From Patagioenas fasciata (Eukaryota > Chordata > Aves > Columbiformes > Columbidae), in the NCBI RefSeq assembly GCF_037038585.1, contig NC_092560.1, positions 83,800,049-83,864,048 on the forward strand: a stretch of DNA of 64,000 nt, in the 5' to 3' direction. The translations under genes were made by a program, and so were the position numbers. Below the pieces are notes generated by a model. It was not told the DNA's origin. It made no database searches and worked only from the letters and a program-made list of their open reading frames with translations. Below, piece by piece: positions 15,620 through 28,199 of the stretch; position 1 is the stretch's first letter, and every line of letters begins with the position of its first letter.

Positions 15620-15814
15620 CATGGCCTCCCCAGGCCCTGATCCCCCCCTCATCCCCAAACGCCGCCATCTCCATCCCTGCCCGCCCTCCCCCGCAAATAC
15701 CCAGGGAGTCCGGCGAGGCGGACCGAGCCATCGCCCCCTCATCGCCTCCCCGGGGCTCCCGGGGCGGGATGGCTGCGGATGGCGACGGCTCCATGTCGGA
15801 CATGGCTGCCTCAC

Positions 15815-15841
15815 CTCGGGGCGGCGGTGGGGAAGAGGAAG
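15815..15841 (-). other. RPL17: RPL17 5' UTR exon 1 with 5'-TOP start
   Basis: The minus strand has CTTCCTCTTCCCC starting near 15841, a terminal oligopyrimidine start, and ends at a strong donor CCGAG followed by GTGAGG. It splices to the acceptor before 15474. 5'-TOP mRNAs are translated under mTOR/LARP1 control (established knowledge). Confidence 0.75.
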
Positions 15842-15960
15842 CGCAAGGCACGCCAGGAGCCGCGAGAGCCGTAAACTCTCGCGAGAACCGTAAACTCTCG
15901 CGAGAACTCGCGCGAGATTTCGAGCCGGGCGCTGAGAGGCCGGCGACAAAATGGCGGCGG
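15842..15960 (-). promoter_or_regulatory. RPL17 promoter with tandem TCTCGCGAGA motifs and YY1-like site
   Basis: Two exact TCTCGCGAGA palindromes (15877-15886 and 15896-15905) are spaced 19 bp apart, followed by a near-match CTCGCGCGAGA (15907-15917). An AAATGGCGGC YY1-type motif lies at 15949-15958. This motif class drives strong, often bidirectional housekeeping promoters. All lie 35-120 bp upstream of the inferred start. Confidence 0.72.
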
Positions 15961-17990
15961 GCGGAGTTTTCTGAGGGTTAAACCCATTGGTGTGGAAAGA
16001 AAACACCTGTTTCAGTCAGGAGACACTGATTAATGAACCAAAGCACAGTTTTATTAACCCCCAGCTCAACGCTGATGTTGTTTCAGTTTAGAAAGCAGCT
16101 GACTAGAGCGAGGAGCAAGGCCGAGGGCTGCAGCTAGATGGCGGCTCAGGATGGGGATACAGTAGCACCTGACAGGGTTGTCAGATCTGACCAAAAAGAT
16201 CCATGGTTATGAATTGCAACTGGTACTGCACCATTATTTGAAAAAAAAAAAAGTTGTTAAAAGTTTTTTTTTTTTTTTTTCCATTTTAGGCTGTGACTAG
16301 AACTGCTTGGCAAGTTTGGCAAGATGTAAAATCACAGAATGTCCTGAGCCACAAGGATCATCGAGTCCAGCTTCTGCCTCTGCATGAGACAACCCTAAAG
16401 TTCAGACTGTGTGTCTGAGAAAGAAGCGGTTCAATAAAACCAAAGTCTTGACTTAAAGTGGTACCAGCTCCAGCAAAAGGCTCATTGAGAACAGTTCAAA
16501 GTGGAAAAAAAGATAGATATCTAACTGTGCTGCCAGTGTCTCATGTCCAGACACCTCCCTGCCAGGAGAGGTCCTTTTTTTTTCTTTTTATTCTTTTTTT
16601 TTTCTTTTTTTTTTTTAATTTTTAGGTCTCTTGTTTAACACTAAAAAACCCGAAGTTAGGATTTCACTCAGGTGGGATGAGGAAAATATTTGATCTGTCA
16701 CAAATATTGAGGTGGCTGGGAACTGTAAAGCTCCAATTCTGACTGCAACTCTCCATTCACCTGCCTTAAAATGTGCCTTTTACTTTCCTTTCAAGGAGAA
16801 GCTTCCTGCAAAGTCTCTTAAATAACTTCGAAGCCTCAATCTCGAAGCAGGGGAACCTGCTGGGGTGCAAGCAAATATTATTTCTTCTTTTTTATATACT
16901 TTTTGTAAAAAAAAACCCAACCAAACAAGATAGAGTTAACAGCCCACACCCACAAGAACACTACTTCTTGGTTTTAGATGCTTATTTTGAAATACTTCAA
17001 ATGCATTTTCTCCAATGACCGTTTCCATTATTATCCGTGGGATCAGAAGCCATTTGGCACACACCACCATCTCAGAGCAGGGGTATGTGAGGAAGGATCA
17101 GCGCCGTCAAAATACACGCGCGACAGAATTTTCGAGCCAAGCGTTACTAGGAAAAAAAACCCACACAGCCAACCAAAGGTGTCCCCCTTAGGGTCTCATG
17201 ACTTTGAGGAAACAATAAATATGTGAAAAGAGATCTCAGCGATGCCTTCCAACACTTCCTTAGCGTTTCAGTTCTTCCTACGGAACAAGAACTGTCACGT
17301 TTCTGAGAGCGCCAAGTTTCCAGGCACGGTAAATTAAAACTAGGAAAAGCTGAGCTCCTCAAACACATCCAAGGGAATCTCCTCTCACAGCCCACCTGGA
17401 TGTAACTTTACTTCTTCGTTATTCCTGCCCCCAGGACCTGCCTCCACGTAGGAGATCAGCGCTGGTGGAGGAACGCAGCGTCTTTATGTGAAGCACCTTT
17501 ACACGCAGCTGCATCTTCACAACAGAGCACCGAAGCAACAAGAAAGTTCTCGACACCTGGTGGGAATTATCACATGGTTATCACGTACATCAATCAAACC
17601 CCAAACAAACAGGGCAGGTTTTTTGTTCCTTACGTTTTCTGTTTCCCTGACACGTGGAACTGTTTATGATCGGCTGCTTGCAGGGGTGGAAGGGTAGAGG
17701 TAGGAGTGTTTGTGGATGGTGTCAGGAAATGAGCTGCACGTTTTCAGCTTTCTTGGGAGGTTCACGACTGAGGCGTCTGAGCACGTGCCCTCGTTGAGAT
17801 TTTACCCGGGTTATTATCCGCCTTGGACATTTAGCTTGTGTGAGCTGACTCGACGAGAGCTTTTGCATCCTAAGCAGAAAATTTAGACATGTAAATCCCA
17901 AATAATGTCCCAAAAAAACTCCAGCATAGGAGGCATCCGCCTCCTAATCCTACTGGAATCTCAATTCCATGGGACTTTCAGCATGGCTTG
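15961..17990. other. Intergenic DNA with a CR1 tail and T-rich tracts
   Basis: No gene is recognised. Contains a T-rich low-complexity stretch (16570-16622) and a CR1-type tail (separate entry). Small open frames here lack any family resemblance. Confidence 0.5.
16329..16400 (-). mobile_element. CR1-type LINE 3' tail
   Basis: The string AATCACAGAATGTCCTGAG...CAAGGATCATCGAGTCCAGCT is the reverse complement of a CR1 3' end. It is short and decayed. Confidence 0.65.
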
Positions 17991-17994
17991 TAGT

Positions 17995-18262
17995 GACAGG
18001 ACAAGGGGTGATGGTTTTAAACTAAAGGAGGGAGATTCAGGCTGGACATGAGGAAGGAATTGTTGCCCCTGAGGGTGGTGAGAGCCTGGCCCAGGTTGGC
18101 CAGAGAGGTGGTGGATGAACCATCCCTGGAGACATCCCAGGCCAGGCTGGACGGGGCTCTGAGCAACCTGAGCTGGTGAAGATGTCCCTGCTCATGGCAG
18201 GGGTGGCACTGGGGGAGCTGGCAAGGTCCCTTCCAACCCAAACCATCCTGTGATTCCATTGT
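17995..18262 (+). mobile_element. CR1 LINE 3' fragment
   Basis: It runs from GACAAGGGGTGATGG through TCCCTGGAGACATCCCAGGC to the tail TTCCAACCCAAACCATCCTGTGATTC. It is 5' truncated and of the same subfamily as the CR1 parts of the inverted repeat at 27 and 47.5 kb. Confidence 0.85.
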
Positions 18263-19079
18263 ATGACTTTACCTTGCACTTCCCTGGTGCCACTCCTCAC
18301 TCAAAAGCAAAGATCCAGACCTAAACAGCTCCTCTGCTTTGTCCTCTGGAAGCTCCTGCTGGCCATTTCTATCACCTCCTGAGGTCGAAAGCTGCAGAAA
18401 GCGACAGTGTCCAGCTTAACGCAACGGCATGGTGGCCACAGAATGCTTCCAGAATGTGGGAAACCCACTTTCTGTTTTCTTCCCTTGAGAAGTTTCCGAG
18501 CCACATCCCGACCGCGAGGCCAGAGGTTATTCTGTGGCAAAGGTGCTCCCACCCATCGGGTTTTCTGCCGAGCATCTCGCAATGTGTTGGCTTCACACCT
18601 CTCTGGACCCGCTCCTGGGACTCTGCTAAAAGCCCTGGGACATACAGATCCATTGGGGCTGATAGACCGAGCTTAACTCCAGTTTGTTAAAACACAGCAC
18701 TGTGCTGTAGGAGAGGCGGTTTGACCTGTTCTTTGTGCAGGAATGGAAACCAATTCCTCCGATTTTTCTGTAGATTTCTTGGCATTCATCTTGCAGACCC
18801 AGTTTTTGCAGCCCAAGGGTTACGTGGGGATATTAACTGTCATTTGCAAAATTACATACAAATGGGTTGCTTGTCCTAATGCTTAAGCGGAAAATCTTGA
18901 AGATGTTTTAAATTGAAACCAGCTTGAATGAACACTGAAGCTTTCCAGCCTTCAAACCTGTGCCTTTTCCCTGTGAAATCCTCTCTCCTGACCAGTCTAC
19001 AGACTCTTACTAACAATCCCAAGAAGATGGGACTGACCATTGTCAGCAGGACAAGACGCTACAGGAGTTTTGTTCTACA

Positions 19080-19389
19080 TCGGTTATTCTGTCTTGGACC
19101 TGGGGGGGTCCAGCCTGGAGAACAGGAGCTGAGGGGAGACAAGGACATGAAGAAATGGCCTCAAGTTGCGCCAGGGGAGGTTGAGGTTGGATCTTGGGGA
19201 CAATTTCTTCCCCAAAGGGCTGTGGGGCATTGGAACAGGCTGCCCAGGGCAGTACTGGAGTCACCATCCCTGGAGGGGTTGAAAATACACAGATAACATT
19301 CTCAGGGACATGGGGCAGTGCCAGGGGTCGGTTAATCATTGGACTCAATGATCTTGAGGTTCTTTTCCAACCTAAATGATTCTATGATT
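19080..19389 (+). mobile_element. CR1 LINE 3' fragment
   Basis: Contains GGGGAGGTTGAGGTTGGAT, CATTGGAACAGGCTGCCCAG and the tail TTCCAACCTAAATGATTCTATGATT. The terminal ATTCTATG-type octamer is the CR1 3' signature. Confidence 0.9.
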
Positions 19390-20271
19390 AATACAGATTT
19401 TTTTAATATACATATGTGTATCTACAGGTACATATGTGTACGTATAGAAATCATGTCATAAGGGTATTATCTAAAACATATGAACAAGCGAGATGCTTTT
19501 GATTCCCTCTGAGTTCCCCTAAACCACAAGCAATCCTTTACAAGAAGAGCTTCGCTATACACTCTTTATTCGTGTTGTGTAGATACCGTACCCAGTCCAG
19601 CGGTGAGGAAACGGCCGCGGGAGCTCAGCGTCACAACAGCGGCGTATCTGTCCTGACCGTCCCCACTGCTGACGCGTGACGCCGCAGGGACAGCACCTTC
19701 CCCGGCCTGCTGGTGAGCAGCCAGCCAGGAGCGTGGACAAAACAGCAAAAAACCACAGCAATCGATGAGATTGCCTTAATTCTCAACATTTTTGGCATCT
19801 TCTCCTAGAGCGACAAGGTTCATCCACCCCCTGCACGCCCAGCTAAGAGGGAATCACCAGTAAAACAAACCTCCTCTGTGATTCAATAACCTTGTTGCTG
19901 AAGTTTGTGTTTATTCAGTGTGTTTTCTTGCCAACAGACCATTTGCGCAGGTTGTGGAGGTCTATGACTGCCCGTTCGTGGATTTAATTGCCAGAAACGA
20001 ACCAGCCGATTGCCTCGATTGAGTAAAGCAGTAAGTAAAGATCTGCCTGATCATAAACACCATTTGGGATAAATTAAATCTCAGGCTTACGTTTGCTCTA
20101 ACCTGTCTGGCTCGTAACCGAGAAGCACTTGAAACGTGCTTTTGGTTAACCAAAAATATCCCTGGAATCAGGGAGATTGCCCACAATTTGCATCCACAAC
20201 TTAGGCACGAATTAAAATATGGGAAATTCACTTGAAACATTAAAGGTTTTTTTTACTGCGAGGACGATTGA

Positions 20272-20440
20272 ACCCTAGAAGAGGAGGCTCAGGGAAGTTG
20301 TGGAGTCTCCATCCGTGGAAGTGTTGAAAAAGCATCTAAAAAATAGCTTGGGCAAGCAGCTCTGGCTGACCCTGCGTTGAGCTGCAGAATGGTTGTTCTA
20401 GACCATTTCCACTGGCCCTTATAACCTCAATTTTTCTAGG
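20272..20440 (+). mobile_element. Old CR1 LINE 3' fragment
   Basis: A diverged match to the CR1 end: GGAAGTTGTGGAGTCTCCATC ... GCTGACCCTGCGTTGAGC ... TTATAACCTCAATT. More decayed than the other copies. Confidence 0.6.
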
Positions 20441-21166
20441 TCGGTGAATTCTGTCAACATTTGTAAAGCTGAGTGTGCTCTGCATGATGAAGAACAGCCC
20501 CAAACTCCATTTTTTGCACTGCATTTCCTAACCACGACGGATCAAAGATGATCCCCATCTCCTCTGTTATTATCTTTCTTTTCGGGGCTGCCTTGGACAA
20601 GAACTTCTCTGGATCAGCTGATAAACCACAATTAAACCTGGTTTTCTCTTCCAGGGGTCTCTGCACAGCGGAACCCGGGGCAGGACCCATCTCTATCACC
20701 CCTGCAGCCCTCTCTGTTCTGCACCGAGATGAAGATCTCGGAGCCTGGAAAATGAGGTTGGATTATGTCTCTGAAGCAAAAGTTCCAGCCAGCAGACAGG
20801 TTTCTCGTCATGACACGCTGAGAAGCTACAGCCCTGAACATCTCTTCCATTCTTCCAAACTTAATAAAACCCGCAGCAACCCTTCCAGGATATCCACTTA
20901 TCATCCCAGCGTGTGATTCCTGTCTTCGTTCTTTATTGTCTGGGATTTTCCCCCAGTTTCTGCTCTGACAATTGCAGCATCTTCCCCTCCGCAAGACACA
21001 GATTTCCCCACTTTGATTCCAAAGTCGCCACTGAAGTCATCCCTTACTCCTGGTTTGTTCCTTCCCTCCCTCTTCCACTTATTCCCCTTCGCTATTACGA
21101 CAATTTGGACACAACCCCCCCCTCTCAAAGCTTTCCCAGTCACGGGGAAGGTCATATGATGGGTCA
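20441..21166. other. Intergenic DNA, nothing recognised
   Basis: No splice-supported coding sequence or repeat tail is visible. Open frames that run into the neighbouring minisatellite are composition artefacts. Confidence 0.4.
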
Positions 21167-21690
21167 GGACGGCCGGGCAAGGCTGCGGCAGGCGCGCGGG
21201 GCCCCATTCCGAGCGCATCTCCAGCTCCCACCGCATCCCACAGCCAACCTGGGACTCCATCAGGTGCTGGACCCACAAGGCTGCGGCAGGCGCGCGGGGC
21301 CCCGTTCCGAGCGCATCTCCAGCTCCCACCGCATCCCACGGCCACCCCGGGACTCCGTCAGGTGCTGGACCCACAAGGCTGCGGCAGGCGTGCGGGGCCC
21401 CATTCCGAGCGCATCTCCAGCTCCCACCGCATCCCACGGCCACCCCGGGACTCCATCAGGTGCTGGACCCACAAGGCTGCGGCAGGCGCGCGGGGCCCCG
21501 TTCCGAGCGCATCTCCAGCTCCCACCGCATCCCACGGCCACCCCGGGACTCCGTCAGGTGCTGGACCCACAAGGCTGCGGCAGGCGCGCAGGGCCCCATT
21601 CCGAGCGCATCTCCAGCTCCCACCGCATCCCACGGCCACCCCGGGACTCCGTCAGGTGCTGCACCCGCAGTGTGCGGGGCCGCGATGACA
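21167..21690. repeat. 98-bp GC-rich minisatellite, about 5.3 copies
   Basis: The unit contains GGTGCTGGACCCACAAGGC, GCGGCAGGCGCGCGGGGCCC and CATCTCCAGCTCCCACCGC. Full units start near 21261, 21359, 21457 and 21555, with partial units at both ends. Units alternate at two diagnostic positions, suggesting a 196-bp dimer as the amplified unit. It is CpG-rich, and because 98 is not a multiple of three the open frames shift between copies, which argues against coding. Confidence 0.95.
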
Positions 21691-24600
21691 ACTGCGCGGT
21701 TACGGGGCCGGCGTACGCTATGGAATTGTGTTGCAAATGCAAAAACGGAGTATTTTAGTGGGGTCTCGCGCCCATATCCCCCATCCTGCCCATGCACAGG
21801 CCTCTCCTCACACCCAATCGTGCTCTGCTTAAAAAATATCGCCTTTGCAAAGCGTATAACTGACCAGTACAGAAAAAACCTCTTGTTTTCCTGTGCCCTG
21901 ACCTTCGTCTGTCTGTCTGCCCATCTGTCCTTGGACTGGGAGTTCCTAAAATGAACATCAGCAGTGTCTGTACGTCGCAGGCAGGAACACGAGTACAAAG
22001 TACTCAGATGTGCTCCGAGCTTTTCTTAACTAATTACAGAGCCACTGACTCTTCCTAATAAGAACAAGAAACACAATAAAGGGGAGAAGTTAAGCAATTA
22101 AAACTAAATGGCCAAAGAGTGAAGCAGAGCCCAGTGGGGGACCAGCATCCTCAGGGACATTGAATTCTTTCCTATTTTCATATTTCACGTGCTGTAACCG
22201 CATGTGATAAATGTCATTACCTTTTGCTTGACGCACTACGGAATGAGACTGGATTCAGCAATAACTGATGAGTTTTCATATTAAAACGTGCAAGGTGGTG
22301 AAAAATCAAAGTAATAATATTGTAGGTGTAAGAAAAGGCAACATCTGAGGAGAGCAGGAGATTCCAGCTCATATTTGAGAAGGCGAAAGGTTCAAAGGAA
22401 AGAAAAAATGAAAAGCAAGGTGCTGGAGAACAAATTATACCGACCTTGATGATACACAGCGTTATCTTGTGCTGCTTATTCCTGAGCCCCAAACTGTTTG
22501 TCACACTTTTTCTCTGAAAAACAAGATAATGTGTAAAGTCTATGTTTGTGGTTTAAAATACCTTTCCCCTTTAATGTGAATCACAGTAAAATAATGCCAA
22601 AGAATCTCTTAACCACCAGAAAAATCTGTGATGGGGACCATAAGGGGAGGAAGAACGTGCATGAGCTGACCCAACACAGCTCAGGAAATACGAATTATTT
22701 GGGATTTGCTATCGTAAAGCTTGGGAGCAAATTAGCAATAATGGAGAAGAACGAACATTATATTGTTTTATAACGTTTTGCTAAAGTAATTAACTAATTG
22801 GTTTTTATAAATAACTCCTTTTCTTTCCTGTAAGCACTGGGAAGTTGAGTGGCGTGCTCAGAGTTTCCTCGTTTTGCTGTCCATACAGATTTACGGGATC
22901 AGTTGTGAAAGCCCGAGCGCCACCGAGATGAATTGAAAGTGGATTTTGGAGCGTTGAAAATCAAGCTCTGGATGGTTTGGGCTTCAGTCTGGGAAGTTTT
23001 TGGAGGAGATGTCAGCTCACTAATTATTCTACCCCAATGCCAGCTTGCAAGGTCTTTCAGCTGCTAATTAACCAGAAATGAGCCCAAAGAGCTGTACCCT
23101 GGTCTGACAGACCCTTCTAAACTGGCAGGAAAGCTTCTGCCTGCTCTGATGGTTCTTATGGTACCTCTTACTGATGGTGTTTCCATATCCAGCCCAAATT
23201 TGGGCCAAATATTCCCATAGATTTGAGAAAAAAACATGTGGATAAGGAGACGCGCTCTAATGCAATCGCTAAACCGAACAACCATGCCCCAAACTCCTCT
23301 CTGGACTCTCCAGCAGCTCCACTTATAGAAAGATATCAAGGGAGTAGTGTTAGTAATTTATTATTTGTTCATCTTTTCTCTTTGCTGGATGCAGGAAAGT
23401 TAAGGCAGGAGCGATGCTGGGGCTTCACCATCTGAAGGGTCAAACAATCCCAAGCTTCTGAGACGTTTCTCCAAATCCCCCAGCAAAATAGGACCTTGGA
23501 AAGGAGGAGAAGCAAACCCTGACCACCCACGACACCTCTGCACTGCTCCAAGCCCCAAAATGTTCCAAATTCATACAGCTGGGATGGAAAAGCGTGGGGT
23601 TTGAGGTAAATGCATAAAAAGAATGAAAATACATGTTATTTCTCAGCACAGACCTACAGATAGCCTTGTCTGGAGGGTGGATGGAGCAGGACAAGCACCC
23701 ACCACCGGCTCTTGTGTCCGACACAAAGCGGCCAAGCGGTCTGGATCCATCTCACAGACCACGGGACGTGCGGGGAATGACAAGTTGCTGAATTCAAGCT
23801 TGTCCCGTCAGCCACGGGGAATATTTGCTGAGACACATTGAGCTTTCAGTCTGTGCTCCTGCACCACTGGGGCCGGAGATGGGGCCTAAACAACCATCAG
23901 AGCAACTTGGGGACTAATGCGAGGTGAAAAGAGATAAAAAACCATCATAAAAATCACTTCGTGCCACTCACGGGAAAACGACACAACAAAAAAGTGGCCA
24001 AGAAGACGTTTGGCCTTGGCCACGGGCGGTCTGGCAGCAGGACCTGCTGTGGGAAGAGGGGCGACCGGCGGGGATCAAAGCGTTCTGGAAACCTCCGGTG
24101 ATGCCCGGAGCCAGGTACGAACTGTAACGTTCCTCCCGGCGTGACAACCTTCACGAGAATTAGCGTTTCGTAGGAATGCGGGGATTTATTCTTCAAGGCC
24201 CGGCGTATCCGCCAGCCCAAACACCACGCCGCCGGAGCATGTGCTCGATAAGAACCCGGGGACAGATGCCAGCGGATTTAATGTGGGACAGGAGGCCCGG
24301 TGCAGGTTTGCAGACTGCTGGCAGGGTCAGCTGTAAATATTCCCCTCACAATCAAAGGCATTCATCTCAGGATTACATGCTGGGGGCTTTGTGGTAAAGT
24401 AAATTTGCAACTAACAGCACCATTAATAGTCAGACAGTTTAGTTGGCTCACTGGCTGCTATTTATCTCCCCCACACACATACCCCCACAGTCATTTTTAC
24501 TACATCTAAATACCACGGGGATGGATGTTTGAATGATGTAGCCTAAGAAATCAGCTTAGAAGAAGCAGGAGAAGGGGTTACCTCCAACAAAGGGAGCTCA

Positions 24601-26460
24601 ACGGGGTTCGAAGGGGGACATCAAGAGCGGGTAATGCCGCTGAAGCATGTGAGTTGATTTCATAACCCGACGGAGATTAACCTCTTCTGTAAACCTGTCG
24701 AGGGAGATGAAGAATTCATTGGTTCTATAAAGCCTGCTCATTTGAAAGGCTGAGAAGGGGAGGAGAAACTACGTGGGGTAAGAAATGGCCGCGAAACAAA
24801 GACACCAAGGCCTGTTTTCACCCTGGTTTGATGCTCACGTAACAAAAATATCCCAAGTAGAAACTGCGCCGTGTAAGCGCTAAATAGACAGTAATTGGTG
24901 GCGTGATTACAAGAAAGAGATCGCACAGGGTGATACAAGGATGTTTTTCACCGCAGAGCGGGACTTTTTGGGGACCACAGACCTCTGCACCCCCATATGA
25001 CACGTGGAGCCTCCCAGAACCGTTGCTCAGTGCACCCTGAGCTTGCTGCAGTTCTCTCTCCCGGTTCATTCTCCAGCCCCATCTCCATCCCTCTTCCCAC
25101 ATCATCTCAGAAACAAATTAGGCAAAAGGAGCCAAGAAGGAAACTAACACCAATCTCATGAAATTCTGCTGCCTGGGTTCTGTGTTTTATAATTGAAAAG
25201 AAAAAACTGGTTTATAAATTTAAAAAAACTGAAGAGAACAATTCCTCTTTCTCCCCTCCTGCAAATCCTACTCCGTCTTTTATTGGAGAAAAGGAATGAA
25301 AAATAGAAGAAAAACCAGGCAGGAAGAATGGAGGGTGTGGAAAACACTCTCAAGTTTCTAAATGTGGAATGAAGAATTTGCAGAATGGAAATAATCACTC
25401 CCTGACGCTGAATAGCTGACCAAAAGCAAAAAAAATATCAATCTCTGGCTTGTGCAAATGAACGCTCCTTAACAAGAACATCTTCAACTCTTCTCATTGT
25501 GCCATTGTTTTCGCCCCACGAACCCAAAAAGAAGCATTAAAGACAGTTGTTTTGCAAAAAGCTTCTGACTTTAGTCTCCAAGAAGAATGGTAATGGCGCT
25601 CTGAGATGTTTTGCTCGCATGGAAACAGCATCGAAAGGGGCTCATTGCTGGATGCACGGCTGTGGAAACCTCTCGAATCCAATGTTGCTGCTGAAAAACC
25701 TGTCTAGTCCTTCCCCGAGATCACCAGCAGACTCCAGACCGTTAAATATTTTGGCATATTCATTTATATAACATACTGATTTTAGCTTTTTACTCCTAAG
25801 ACTAACTCCTCTTACATCCTTTCCACCTCCACATCTCATGGCTCTGCTCCGATTCGCCACGTTCAGTGCAGAAGAAGAAACCAACCCAGCACCCACCTGC
25901 AAAGAGCTTGTGATTCAGCCAGTGAAAAATTCATCAAAACTAGGAATTTCTCAGTAGAATTATTGGGTGTAATGAAGTGTTATTTTCCAAACACCTCTGG
26001 GTGGGAGCCTTTTTATCCACGCCAAGCCACTACGGTTACGGAAAGGTCATCGCCGAGCCACACTCTGCGCCGATACGATGCCCATCACACCAATCCCTGG
26101 ATGATCGGCACCTTTTTTTTGGCCGAAGCAGCCAGGAATTCTTTCCATGCGCTTTCTTCTTGCTGTTCTCACTGCTACTGTCGTTCTTTGGAGCCAGAAG
26201 CAAAGAGCAGGACCCCCCTGACTTTGTGGTGCACAAACAAAAGGAAGGCACATCCCAAGAGTTTCACAAGGCCAAGAGGCAACAGCTGAATGCGAAAGCA
26301 CGGGAGAAAGAATGAGAAAACGTCACAGCAGCCGACGGTCTGGCAGAGTTTTTTGATACTACAGATTTTTTACTAATGATAAAAGCATTTGGTGATGAGG
26401 CTTAGCTGATTCATTTCCTGCAGGAATAAGTCTGGTTGTGGGCCAGCAGTTTAAAAAAGG
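21691..26460. other. Long intergenic stretch, no gene recognised
   Basis: About 4.8 kb of moderately AT-rich unique-looking DNA between the minisatellite and the inverted repeat. I see no CR1 tail, CpG island or exon pair. Distal regulatory elements of RPL17 or LIPG could lie here but cannot be called from sequence alone. Confidence 0.45.
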
Positions 26461-26469
26461 GACCTGCTG

Positions 26470-27386
26470 GTGACGAATAACCAACAATAGCAGTGGGTAA
26501 AATGGTTAAATAAAGAGAAAAGTGATTTATTTCTCTTGTGATGCTGAAGCAGGATCGATCCGGACTGAGCCATTGGGAAAGGTTCTCGTGTTCAAAATGC
26601 AGAGCGAGGTTTTGTCACCATTAACGTTGTGCAGATTTCTATTCGTGCTTTTAGGGAGATGATGGGTTTGGTAGATAAAAGCAACACATCGATGTAAGAT
26701 GCTGACTTTGGAAAGGTACCTGTGCTATATGGGAACTGATAAAGCTTTCAGTGCTGTTCCCAATACTCAAAGATTTTAAGTGGGCTGTAATCTGGGTGAG
26801 ATGGAGCAGCCTTGATTCAATTCCAAAAAGCCAGGTATTACATCCTTATCTTGGGTGTTTAAGTTGGATGTAGAATTTCACCTTAGGCATTTAAGTTGGA
26901 TCTAAAATTTTGCTGTTGGAAGAGCTGAAGAGTTGAATGCGTGTTTTTATTGTTGTGGGGGTTTTTTTGTTGTTTATTTGTTTTAATTTTAAGGTAAAAG
27001 AAATCAAGACCTCAATATAGAAACTGCAGAGGGGGTCATTGGTGTAATTGCTTTTTCACCTTTGCATATAATGATAAATGGATATTCCAGCTCCACAGAC
27101 CATACTCCATAGGATGTTGATAATTTAGAACAGAATCATAGAGTAGTTTGGGTGGGAAGGGACCTTCCCAGCTCCCCCAGTGCCACCCCAGCCATGAGCA
27201 GGGACATCTTCACCAGCTCAGGTTGCTCAGAGCCCCGTCCAGCCTGGCCTGGGATGTCTCCAGGGATGGTTCATCCACCACCTCTCTGCCCAACCTGGGC
27301 CAGGCTCTCCCCACCCTCAGGGCCAACAATTTCTTCCTCATGTCCAGCCTGAATCTCCCTCCTTTAGTTTAAAACCATCACCTCTT
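26470..27386. repeat. Left arm of a ~0.9-kb inverted repeat flanking LIPG
   Basis: The reverse complement recurs at 47527-48446. The non-CR1 part (about 26.47-27.13 kb) differs at only a handful of positions over the ~420 bases compared (about 98-99%). The CR1 part (27.13-27.39 kb) matches at about 96%. Both arms share the same CR1/unique junction (TTTAGAACAGAATCATAGAGTAG). Confidence 0.93.
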
Positions 27387-27480
27387 GTCCTATCGCAGCA
27401 GGCCCTGCTCAAAAGTCTGTCCCCATCTTTCTTACAGGCCCCTTTTAAGTCCAGAAAGGTGCGATAAGGTGACCTGGCGC
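27129..27480 (-). mobile_element. CR1 LINE 3' fragment inside the left inverted-repeat arm
   Basis: Reverse complement of the CR1 end: tail at 27129 (AGAATCATAGAGTAGTTTGGG), extending through CCTCTTGTCCTATCGCAGCA to about 27480. It reaches about 95 bp further toward the CR1 5' side than the partner copy at 47.5 kb. Confidence 0.85.
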
Positions 27481-27778
27481 CTCTTCCTCGCTTTCCGCCG
27501 CGAGTTTGGATGGAAAGGGAAAGAGTAACGGGAAGGGGAAGAAAAACAGCTCAGCAAAGCTGTGTGTCCAGGAGCATCTTCTCCGTGCACCACGTGGGGT
27601 GAGTCAGCGGCAGAATAAGACCAAATATCTTATGGCTAAAACAATAGAGGCAATAAAGAAGTCAATTTGGTGCTCAGAGCTTGTGGAGCCAGCACATCCC
27701 GAGTGGGAAATCACGGGGGCTTCCCACGCATGGGGCTGCAAACCCTGGGGTATGGAGTACGGCAAGGGGAGCGCTAAG

Positions 27779-28190
27779 CCCCCCTCAGGCCTTTGCGGGC
27801 CCATGTGCTGCCGCTTCACCCACCCGTGACCACCGCGGCAGGCTCACGCATCCCCCCCCCCCCCCCATCCCCTGGGGTTCCCTTCACGCCGCGGGTTGCA
27901 CAGCCCTTTGCGGGGCCGTGTCCTGCTGCCGCTTCACCCACCCGTGACCACCGCGGCGGGCTCACCCACGCACTATCACCCCCCCAATCACCCCCCCATC
28001 CCGCGGGTTTCCCCCCACGCCGCGTGTTCCCGCGGGTTGCTCATCCCTTTGCGGGGCCGCGTCCCGCTGCTGCTTTGCCCACCCGTGACCACTGCGGCGG
28101 GCTCACCCACGCAAACCCCCCGCTCCGTTCCCCGGGGTTCCCCCCCCCCCCCCCTTCCCACGCCGCGTGTTCCCGCCCCCACCGCGTGAG
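27779..28190. repeat. GC-rich tandem repeat (about three 115-141-bp units) upstream of LIPG
   Basis: CTTTGCGGGGCC...CACCCACCCGTGACCACCGCGG recurs starting near 27791, 27906 and 28047, with variable poly-C spacers, including runs of 14 or more C at 27855 and 28141. It lies immediately upstream of the LIPG core promoter and extends the CpG island. Confidence 0.85.
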
Positions 28191-28199
28191 CTCCACGCC

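Noticed and set aside
21167-21690. CRISPR-like array
   Set aside because: Units are contiguous 98-bp tandem copies without distinct spacers, in vertebrate DNA.
20913-21758. Long open frames on both strands across the 98-bp repeat
   Set aside because: They arise from a stop-poor GC-rich repeat whose period is not a multiple of three; no splice or homology support.
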